In this document: positions 56,808 through 64,000 of the stretch, piece after piece
How the letters are laid out: each line of letters opens with the position of its first letter
Numbering within the stretch: position 1 is the first letter of the stretch
Assembly (NCBI GenBank): GCA_963580285.1
Contig: OY757014.1
Location: 97,199,372 to 97,263,371 of the forward strand
DNA length: 64,000 bases
Origin: Lucinisca nassula
Taxonomy: Eukaryota; Mollusca; Bivalvia; Lucinida; Lucinidae
Direction of reading: 5' to 3'
Translations under genes and position numbers: made by a program
The notes under the pieces: generated by a model
Told to the model about the DNA's origin: nothing
What the model saw: only the letters and a program-made list of their open reading frames with translations
The model's database searches: none

Positions 56808-56828
56808 TGTCTCACATTTTCTTTTCGA

Positions 56829-57235
56829 GAATATAAGAATCTTATATGGGTGTGAAGGGTGGATGGAAAAATCCGTCCCGAGGGACACTGTCCGGCATCA
56901 TGAGGCTTGCCGAGTGATGCCGGACAGTGATCCCGAGGGACGGATTTTTCTATCCACCCCTCACACCCATATAGGATTCTTTTTCTTGCATACCTTCCAT
57001 TTCAATTGCGAATTTTTAATGCTGCTGTCACTTCGGTTACCGACGTCTGCCATTTTGTGATGACACAACAGGAATGTTTAGTGACGTCACGCATGACGCC
57101 GCCGCGCATGAGGTTGTAATCAACCAGTGCATTTATCGAACTCGCGATTATATTCGATTTGGGGTCGGAACAACAGGGTCAGGACATAAATTTCTATCCC
57201 AGGGTAAAATCACGGATTTCCTTGTCTGGTGTGCA
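56829..57235 (+). mobile_element. long-hairpin element, family W, in the RTEL1 3' UTR
   Basis: It starts 21 nt past the stop. Arms AAGAATCTTATATGGGTGTG ... CACTGTCCGGCATCA (56834-56900) and TGATGCCGGACAGTG ... CACACCCATATAGGATTCTT (56915-56982) give a stem of about 65 bp with a 14-nt loop. The remaining part (GTGACGTCACGCATGACGCC, GAGGTTGTAATCAACCAGTG, CTATCCCAGGGTAAAATCAC) matches the reverse-oriented intron copy at 38185-38655. Confidence 0.9.
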
Positions 57236-57332
57236 AGAAACTACATGTACTTTGTTTTGAAGTTGACCTTCATGGTTGTTAACTTCCTGTGGATCAGGAT
57301 CTCTGAAGTCTGGGTCCAGTTGGTCAAGGACC

Positions 57333-57415
57333 TTTATCTTAACTAAACAAGCTCGTTAGTGGTCAAAATATTAACTGTTTGACCAAGTACAATACACTGT
57401 AGATCCAATATATCA
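57333..57415. mobile_element. MITE AA fragment
   Basis: ATCTTAACTAAACAAGCTCG, TTAGTGGTCAAAATATTAAC and GACCAAGTACAATA match the left part of family AA. Confidence 0.55.
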
Positions 57416-57502
57416 AGATCTGTTATTTTGCGAAATCCAGTATATCGCGAATTGGCCATGGACCCCAAATTTTTCATGAGCAAAATGAAAAAAAAAAAAA
57501 AA

Positions 57503-57513
57503 AATAAAATAAA
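57503..57513 (+). terminator. candidate RTEL1 polyadenylation signal
   Basis: Two overlapping AATAAA hexamers follow an A-run, and a T/GT-rich stretch comes directly after. This is the first AATAAA cluster I see past the stop codon, about 700 nt downstream. The A-rich context could equally be low-complexity sequence. Confidence 0.25.
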
Positions 57514-57547
57514 AGTATGTTTGTTGTTTTTCTTTATTTGAAAAATA

Positions 57548-57716
57548 ATTGACTGTAAGTCAAGTGCACATTCGTTTGTCGACAACAGCCCTTCTTGAAT
57601 CAGCTGAAGGGAGAAAGTGACCATAGAAAAGATTTCGTGATTAGTCTCTACGAAAATGGGGTTCAAACCCGCAACCTCCTGATCACCAGTCAGAACTGCA
57701 TCCAACCGAGGCCGAC
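57548..57716 (-). mobile_element. SINE family B, reverse, 5' portion
   Basis: GTGCACATTCGTTTGTCG, CTTGAATCAGCTGAAGGGAG, GGGTTCAAACCCGCAACCTC, CATCCAACCGAGGCCGACGG. It covers the head through mid-body. Confidence 0.8.
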
Positions 57717-57783
57717 GGGACATTAAATATAGCCACATCCTGTTTTTCTTCATTGTCCACAGACAGACTTCTATATATTCTGT

Positions 57784-58087
57784 CGGCCCTCGCCCATCGG
57801 GGCTTGAAGAAATAAATGGGTTGTATGATGTTTCCACGCAGAGCTGAACCCAACCGAACACGAGTACTGGTAATCCGCTCAGAGGATCTAAACCTGCCCA
57901 GGCAAAGCAGTGCGAGTTGGACTGTCCATGCTTATAAACCTGTTTGGTTTCATTAGGCGACAGGACTTCAGATGTCATTTCATCTCAATGTTGGGTAAAA
58001 GTCCCACAAAATTGGAAGCAACATCTCCAAAATGACCTATACAGTGTTGATGGGGACGTTAAACCTCAAAGCAAACAAACAAAACTT
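57784..58087 (+). mobile_element. SINE family A, full length, 10-bp TSD
   Basis: CGGCCCTCGCCCATCGGGGC to GTTGATGGGGACGTTAAACC with CAAACAAACAAAA. It is flanked by TATATTCTGT at 57774-57783 and TTATATTCTGT at 58087-58097. Confidence 0.9.
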
Positions 58088-58097
58088 TATATTCTGT

Positions 58098-58930
58098 ACG
58101 AAGTTTTGTTAAGATGCACATTGGATTGTGTGTATTGTGTTATACTGAAAATGATGCTTTGGTATGTAAAACAACATCATCCAATAGTCTAAGTGCATGT
58201 TCCTGAAATGCAACTGACATGATTGATTTATACATAAAGGCGTTTTCTTTGCCATGTCAGGGGTGGGAGAATAATGGAAGCCAGAACCGATAATATATGT
58301 TAGCTTTTTTCCTCGGCCAGACATTCAAAAACAGGGCTGTGCTCTGACACATTTGGCAGCCGCAATTTGCAACATGTCATCACATACTAGAGCCCGTCTT
58401 TGGTCCGATTCCTGCACTCAAAATTCTAAAATTGCTAGAGAACTGCTCGTTTCTTAGGACAAACCCTGTTCCTTGAGTGCGATTTGTGCCTTCCTCTGAG
58501 CAAGAGGTCAGTATATTCCCATTGGTCAGCTGACATCAGTCGAATTGACAAGTGCCAGCACATTGGAGGCCTTGGGAAGAGCAGTTCATAAACTAATCCC
58601 ATTTAGCGAGATGGGGGTAGCCCCTATGTGCTTTTGGCACCCGGTTACCTTACAAAACCTATCAAGCCAAGATTTATACATACTGTGTAAGTATTTTAGC
58701 CAAGCCACAGGACAACTTGTCTACTGACAATTCAGATTAGCGAGGGCATCTGTAGACCAAGGCACAGCAATTGCTATTTGCTCTATGGGTAGACTTTGGT
58801 TCCCTTCATCATAGTGTAGATATTTTCTAGTCCTTTGGCATCATCAATTACATTGTGGAATTATGTAGACATTTGCGGGTCACTGACTGGGCCTAAGAAG
58901 CCAAAACTAGCTGGTCTGGCCCAGAAAAGT
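58098..58930. other. downstream sequence, no feature assigned
   Basis: I see no repeat, tRNA or convincing open frame. The region is less AT-rich and less repetitive than its surroundings, so it may be old unique DNA or RTEL1 3' flank. Confidence 0.4.
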
Positions 58931-58931
58931 T

Positions 58932-59149
58932 TTAACCCTTAAGACACCGAGAAAAACTATATCTAAAAAAATGTTGTCTGCTTATGCCGTCTGCTGAATC
59001 TTTTTGCGAACTTTTTAAAAATATTTTTGCATACTGGAAAACAGTATGGACCCAGATCAGACTGCTCCTGATCTGGGTCCACAATGTTTGCAACACCGGC
59101 AGACGACAAAACAGACAACATTTGTCGTGATTGGCGTCTTATGGGTTAA
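58932..59149. mobile_element. TTAA palindromic MITE, family P1
   Basis: TTAACCCTTAAGACACCGAG to GGCGTCTTATGGGTTAA; core GGACCCAGATCAGACTGCTC, CTGATCTGGGTCC. About 12 bp is lost at the dyad. Confidence 0.87.
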
Positions 59150-59217
59150 ATTCCTTACTTTTCAGTTCTGCAGACATTTCTTGCTTCCAAAGGATAACCC
59201 TTCAGTAGCACAGATTT

Positions 59218-59460
59218 GGTACGGGTCTCCGTGGCCCAGTGGTTAAGAGCACTGACTCTTGATCAATAGGTCTCTCAACGCTGTGGTTCGAGCCTCGCCC
59301 GCGTCGCGTGAGACGCCACGTTCTACAACTGAAGGTCAGGTGGTTGTTCTCCGGGTTTCGCCCACCTCTGATTAACGATCGGCTCGATATGAGTGAAATA
59401 ATCTTGAAAGGTCTGTGAAACTGAAACCAAACCCACCCACCCCCCCCCCCCCCCCCCCCA
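59218..59460 (+). mobile_element. tRNA-derived SINE, family D, best copy, plus C-run
   Basis: The A-box CCGTGGCCCAGTGGTTAAGA and B-box GTGGTTCGAGCCTCG are followed by CTGAAGGTCAGGTGGTTGTT, CCCACCTCTGATTAACGATC and GAAATAATCTTGAAAGGTCT. A long C-run (59433-59459) follows. Confidence 0.9.
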
Positions 59461-59487
59461 AAAATAAAAGCATAGATTTGGAAAATT

Positions 59488-59795
59488 GAAACTTCATGCA
59501 GATAGCAAAATCCCTGTGCAGTTTGATAAGAGCTTTTGCGGTCTGTCCATGTCTTATAGCTTATTTTTTCTTGGCATGACCCATTTGTATGCTTGTTTAA
59601 CAGCCCAGTCAACACTGTTTATGTCATATCTAGCAGGTCTTAACTTCATGCAGACAGCAAAATCTCTGTGCAGTTTGATCAGAGCTTTTGCGGTCTCCAT
59701 GTCATAAAGCATACTTTTTTCCTGGCATGGCACATTTGTTATGCTTGTTTAACGGCCCAGTCAACACTTTTTATGTCATATCTAGCAGGTCTTTT
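59488..59795. repeat. approx. 155-bp tandem duplication
   Basis: AACTTCATGCAGATAGCAAA, ATCCCTGTGCAGTTTGATAA through CCCAGTCAACACTGTTTATG, TCATATCTAGCAGGTCTT occurs twice in direct order. The GCCCAGTCAACAC part derives from a reverse SINE-B tail, and 59800-59920 continues the SINE-B body. Confidence 0.85.
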
Positions 59796-59921
59796 TTACC
59801 TAATCACCCATTTCCTGTGCATGCTTATACATAAAGCAGTTAACCAGTACAGTGTGAATTCTTTTGCCAGAAACTGACAAATGCCCTTCTTGAATCAGCG
59901 GAAGTGAGATATTGAGGATCT

Positions 59922-60245
59922 TACATGGGTGTTCATGTATTATTGAATTTATTAAACGAGTTGAGGAAAAGTGATAAAATGCGAGGCTTTGCCGAGCATT
60001 TTATCCCTTTTCCTCAACGAGTTTAATAAATTCAATAATACATGAGCAGGAATGCAAGATTCTATTTATCATATGACATTTAAAACGCATTTTATTCACG
60101 ATTGTTTACAAAAATATCAATATTCCGCCATTAGTAAACACGACGTCGTTAAGGACGTCACACATGTTACGTTACGGGACCGATCTAGCTAATTTGCATA
60201 TTTAATCCACTAGTGGATTATCGAAAATATTACATGGCGTTATTA
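59922..60245. mobile_element. long-hairpin element, family V
   Basis: AGGATCTTACATGGGTGTTC; stem ATGTATTATTGAATTTATTA AAC / GTTTAATAAATTCAATAATA around a second stem TGATAAAATGCGAGGC / GCATTTTATC. It then has TTTATCATATGAC and GACGTCGTTAAGGACGTCAC. Confidence 0.8.
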
Positions 60246-60259
60246 CACTCTCAGACACA

Positions 60260-60405
60260 ACATCATATGATAAAATGAGAAAAGATTTCATGGTCAAATT
60301 CGATCACAAAAGAATGTTGCTGATCCTTGCCGGTACTGAACCCTTGACCTACTGATAATCAGTATGATGCCCATCAGACTGTGCTACCAAGGCCAGCTCA
60401 GTTAT
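60260..60405 (-). mobile_element. SINE family B fragment, reverse
   Basis: GAAAAGATTTCATGGTCAAA, CACAAAAGAATGTTGCTGAT, GGTACTGAACCCTTGACC, GTGCTACCAAGGCCAGC. Confidence 0.8.
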
Positions 60406-60529
60406 ATGTAAAAACAGGAGCTGTCACTGTATGCGACGAATGTCACCCGTGGGAGCCAATTTTTATGCCGGTTAAAGTTTTTGTGACGAACAGACAGACA
60501 GACAGGGCAAAAACTATATTCCTGTTTGG

Positions 60530-60697
60530 TTTTCTATAGGCTCAGTCCCACTGAAAAAGGAGTCTCCCCTTAAAGGAAAGAATTTGCTCCTCAGGAGCAA
60601 ATGCTTTCCTTTAAGAGTTGACCCCTATTGACATGGGACACAAAAATACTTTTGCAGGAGTTGCCTCCCCTGAAGGTGCTCCCATTCCCCTTAATGC
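60530..60697. mobile_element. TTAA MITE, family U, left end truncated
   Basis: CTATAGGCTCAGTCCCACTG, stem AAAGGAAAGAATTTGCTCCT / CAGGAGCAAATGCTTTCCTT, end GGTGCTCCCATTCCCCTTAA. A decayed (CAGA)n HINE remnant lies just before it (60490-60515). Confidence 0.82.
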
Positions 60698-60894
60698 TAA
60701 TGAATCCTCACCATCACCTACATGCAGTCTTTCAAAGGCCATTCAAAGCATTTATGATGATGTGCTGTGTCAAAGTATTTTTGGACATATCAACAGCTAA
60801 GACTCCGATCAGCTTGCTCCATCAGAAGTCCATGTCCACCTCGTGATGCTTTGGATCAGTGACTATCCATAGTGACAGAATACCCCTTATGGAT

Positions 60895-61198
60895 ATTTGT
60901 TTGTTTGATTTGAGGTTTAACTTTTCCCCGTCAACACTGTAAAGGTCATTTTGGAGACGTTGCTTCCAATATTGTGGGACTTTTACCCGACATTGAGATG
61001 AAATGACATCTCAAGCCCTGCCGCCCAATGAAACCAATAGGGTTTATGAGCATGGATGGTCCGACATGCACCGCTTTGCCTGGGCAGGCTTAGATCCTCT
61101 GAGCAGTTTACCAGTACTCGAGTGTGGGTCGGTTTCAGCTCTGCGTGGAAGCATCATGCAGCCCATCTATTTCTTCAAGCCCTGATGAGTGGGGGCCC
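60895..61198 (-). mobile_element. SINE family A, reverse, full length, 13-bp TSD
   Basis: TTTGATTTGAGGTTTAACTT to CAAGCCCTGATGAGTGGGGG. It is flanked by ACCCCTTATGGAT at 60882-60894 and 61199-61211. Confidence 0.93.
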
Positions 61199-61211
61199 AC
61201 CCCTTATGGAT

Positions 61212-61540
61212 TATCCATGCTGAAGATAATCCCTATGATACAAAATGTATCTTTCAGAGTACTTGATAAGCATCGTATCATTGTAAATACGACTCTAAAA
61301 TCGAGCAAATACGCCTAGAAATGAAAAAAAGATTGTATCAAATACGACCATCAAATGCGACCATCAAATTGTCGATAGTCCAAGGTTGTTCCATTCTGGA
61401 CGTATCGGCAACGGAAAAAATGTGCTGCGTAACAAAAACCAACCAAAATCGTGGTAATTTTCGATCCGTCATACTCTTAATCAAAAACTGTTTCAAGGTT
61501 CAAGAACACTTCGAAATTGATCCATTCATGGATGATGACA
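61212..61540. other. unassigned sequence with short open frames
   Basis: Part of an irregular series of CTGAAGATAA / TATGA motifs (see findings). The frame 61321-61635 runs partly into a SINE-D and has no recognisable domain. Confidence 0.35.
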
Positions 61541-61735
61541 TTTGTACGGCCCTTTCAAGATTATTTCACTCATATCAAGCTGATTGTTCATCAGAGGTGG
61601 GCGAAAACCAGAGTACCCAGAGAAAAACCACTTGACCTTCCATTGCAGAACTTGGCATCTCACGTGACCCGAGCAAGGCTCGAACCCACAGCGGTGAGAC
61701 CTGTCTTATCCACTAGGCCACAGAGGCTTGCGAGT
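61541..61735 (-). mobile_element. SINE family D, reverse
   Basis: ACGGCCCTTTCAAGATTATT, CATCAGAGGTGGGCGAAAAC, GCTCGAACCCACAGCGGTGA, CCACTAGGCCACAGAGGC. Confidence 0.87.
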
Positions 61736-62021
61736 TGCTGCATAATTCATACTGAAGATAACCATATCATAAAAAGCCCTGCTGCAGACAAATCGTGTTC
61801 CTATTAATCCATACCAAGAATAAACCCCAATGTAATCCATCACTGTAAAACATCTTACAAGATATTACATACTGAAGACAACCCTTGTGACATGCAGACA
61901 AATGGTATGTCAATCCAAACTGGAGATGAACCATATGACAAGCTGATCCAAAATGAAGATTTATCATCCTATGATGAAAGATAATCCGTCCTGAAGACAA
62001 ACATTATGATGCAAGGTAGGG

Positions 62022-62130
62022 AGTGCCCCTGCCCATCAGCACTTGGAGAAATGCATTGGGCTGCATGGTACTCACATGCAGAGCTTAAACTGACCCGACT
62101 TTAGTATTGGTAAATGTCTTAGGTCTATAC
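62022..62130 (+). mobile_element. SINE family A, 5' fragment
   Basis: GTGCCCCTGCCCATCAGCAC, TTGGGCTGCATGGTACTCAC, GCAGAGCTTAAACTGACCC, AGTATTGGTAAATGTCTTAG. Confidence 0.7.
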
Positions 62131-62170
62131 GGTTTTATGGCAGCGGAGTCCTAAAAGGGAATTTGCAACC

Positions 62171-62397
62171 TTAACCCATTTAGTACCAGAAACCCCAAAA
62201 CGGCTACCCTGACAAACAGTGCAGGCCAAGATCAGACGCTGCAGAATGCGGCGTCTGATCAGGGCCTTCACTGTTTGCTAAAAGTGAGTCATTTTCCAAA
62301 TAAATTTTCATGAAAACACAACCTGACACCCCAAAATTTTGAAATGGACTCCTGCTATATATAAAGAGGAAGCTTCCATTTGGTACAAAAGGGTTAA
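62171..62397. mobile_element. TTAA palindromic MITE, family P3
   Basis: TTAACCCATTTAGTACCAGA to CCATTTGGTACAAAAGGGTTAA; core AGATCAGACGCTGCAGAATG / CGGCGTCTGATCAGGGCC. Confidence 0.9.
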
Positions 62398-62572
62398 AAC
62401 CGACAATTTATCTCCCAAAGTGACAATTTTCAATACAGTTATTCTAATGCGCTTTTTCTGTTAAAAAATTATTCTACACATGTGTGCACCAACTGTCTGT
62501 CAGCTAGGTCAAACCAAAAATACAAGCTAAGGAAAAGCAATGCTACTTGATTATGTCAGGTTTTCAACAGTA

Positions 62573-62780
62573 TACCACAACCTCATTATAACACGGTTTT
62601 GGATATAACACGGTTTCAAGATGGATCCCAAAAATGTATAGATTATATAGAAAAAATGACCATAAATGGTCATTTTTCTATATAATCTATACATTTTTGT
62701 TTGGATACAACACCGTTGTTTAAATTACACGGTTTCTGCTTTGGACACCATCAATAGTGTTATAAAGAGGTTGTGGTGTA
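62573..62780. mobile_element. palindromic TIR element (ACCACAACCTC termini)
   Basis: The left end TACCACAACCTCATTATAAC is inverted at the right as GTTATAAAGAGGTTGTGGTG. The centre 62632-62696 (ATGTATAGATTATATAGAAA ... ATGACCATAAATGGTCAT) is an almost perfect palindrome. Confidence 0.82.
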
Positions 62781-62789
62781 TTCACAGAA

Positions 62790-63056
62790 TATTCCCTTGC
62801 AAATTTTGAACATTATCCAAATATTCCCCTTGCAAATTTTGAACATTATCCAAATATTCCCCTTGCAAATTTTGAACATTATCCAAATATTCCCTTGCAT
62901 ATTTTGAACATTATCCAAATATTCCCTTGCAAATTTTGAACATTATCCAAATATTCCCTTGCAAATTTTCAAATTTTGAACATTATCCAAATATTCCCTT
63001 GCAAATTTTGAACATTATCCAAATATTCCCTTGCAAATTTTGAACATTATCCAATC
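62790..63056. repeat. 32-33-bp minisatellite, about eight units
   Basis: The unit ATTCCCTTGCAAATTTTGAA CATTATCCAAAT recurs every 32-33 bp with few differences. One unit carries a small internal insertion (CAAATTTTC). Confidence 0.95.
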
Positions 63057-63567
63057 AGATCTGCAAGTGCATTAGAATCTGTTATTGCTGTAGGTGTTCA
63101 AGGACAAATAACAACTGCATCAACTAATTTATTTCAGTAATATGGCAAACATTTAATAACTTTCCAGTAAAGTAACAAAATTTCATTCATATTGTTCTCT
63201 GCCATTTACTGATAAAAACATGCTAAGTAACCATAGAACAAGTGAAATTTCATCAGATGAATTTAGTGAATACACGTAAAAACCATTATGTGCGACATTT
63301 GGTGAAAGAAATGAAAAGTTCTTACACTGCTCACCTATATGGCCAATAGTTAAATCTGGTGACAAATCACTAGGCGAAAAAGCGTGATGTGAAGAGCTGC
63401 CGTTTTAGGATGTCATTGATCGTTTCCTTGACGTTAGACGGAGTAACATCTTTTTCACGCCTTTAAGTACATTACGAAAACAGGTAACTGCATGTGTATC
63501 AGTCAAACATGTTGGTGGGATTTCTTCAAACAATGGCGGAATGTTGCGAGAATATGAAAGAAACAAC
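63057..63567. other. apparently unique sequence, no gene called
   Basis: No repeat recognised. On the minus strand a short open stretch (63552 to about 63403) includes RNIPPLFEEIPPTCLTDTHA and ends at a stop. A donor-like ATATAG-GTGAGC is at about 63335. This is too little to call an exon. Confidence 0.3.
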
Positions 63568-63775
63568 AGTATTTAGTCGACTTACAGTGTGTTAGAATCG
63601 AAATAGATCAGCCCTATTGAGTGATTTGTTGAGTAATATTTCACAGTTCGTCTGTCAGTTGTAAGTAGATAAATCACTTGCTCTATGTGCTTGTGATTTT
63701 ATCTACCATACAAGTGACCTCCAAACAGTGATATATTACTCAACAAATCACTGCTAGAGCTGATCTATTTGTTAA
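63568..63775. mobile_element. palindromic element, family X, inverted copy
   Basis: AGTATTTAGTCGACTTACAG, CGAAATAGATCAGCCC, GAGTGATTTGTTGAGTAATA to CACTGCTAGAGCTGATCTAT. It is the reverse complement of 39288-39490, with stronger internal symmetry. Confidence 0.8.
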
Positions 63776-63781
63776 ACAAAC

Positions 63782-64000
63782 AAGAGGACCATGATGGTCC
63801 TATATCGCTCACAGATTAAAAGTTTAAGGAAGTTCCGATCTTTACCAAAGGATTTATACAGCTGACAAGCTCAAAAACAGACATTTTCAGCATTCAAGGG
63901 GACATAACTATGAAAGAGGGACATAACTATGAAAGATATGCAGACATCACCAGTTTCCATACTCATTCGAACTTTCATTCCCAACTTACTTACATGCTAG
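63782..64000 (-). mobile_element. pearl/HINE-like element, reverse, cut by window end
   Basis: ACAAGAGGACCATGATGGTC, CTATATCGCTCAC is the reverse complement of the terminal hairpin type seen at 50190-50226. A GGGACATAACTATGAAAGA duplication follows. Confidence 0.7.

Noticed and set aside
57343..57978. 211-aa minus-strand open frame
   Set aside because: It consists of SINE-A, reverse SINE-B and low-complexity A/T runs read in the antisense direction.
63403..63552. First exon of a neighbouring minus-strand gene
   Set aside because: The open stretch is short, ends at a stop, has no recognisable domain, and its putative donor is out of frame with it.

Overview
The window is eukaryotic. A single multi-exon gene on the + strand spans 65-56807. 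It is split by GT-AG introns and buried in AT-rich, repeat-dense DNA. The gene is the C-terminal half of RTEL1, the XPD-family DNA helicase that regulates telomere elongation. I found 18 exons. Joined together they keep one open frame of 677 codons plus a stop, and every splice phase matches. The repeats point to a bivalve mollusc, probably a heterodont clam or mussel: pearl/HINE-type elements with (GTCC)n tracts and 145-175 bp core repeats, tRNA-derived SINEs with a GTTGACnGGG tail, and many palindromic MITEs. The species is an inference.

Layout. 65-23849 (exons 1-9) encodes helicase motifs IV-VI and the post-helicase arch. 32090-39104 (exons 10-13) encodes a low-complexity linker. 38997-47560 (exons 13-15) encodes one harmonin-homology domain. 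51877-52873 (exons 16-17) encodes a polar linker. 56599-56807 (exon 18) encodes a C-terminal RING finger and the stop. The promoter and N-terminal half lie upstream of the window. From 56808 to 64000 I see no second gene I can support.

Introns and downstream DNA are almost entirely mobile elements: (i) four SINE families (named A-D here), many with clear target-site duplications (TSDs); (ii) Helitron-like pearl/HINE elements with internal tandem arrays, many ending in CTAG before T; (iii) MITE families flanked by TTAA that share one palindromic core (GCAAACAGTGT...); (iv) other TIR elements, including an 8-bp-TSD hAT-like element, an 833-bp TA-flanked element and a 4.5-kb TA-flanked element carrying its own satellites; (v) 3' ends of two LINE families. 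Many are nested, which gives an insertion order.

I found no bacterial-type operon, CRISPR array, rRNA or functional tRNA. The most interesting material is the palindromic core shared by several MITE families, elements broken at the palindrome centre, a long hairpin 26 nt after the RTEL1 stop, and the reduced RTEL1 C-terminus (one harmonin-like domain, a canonical RING, no obvious PIP box).
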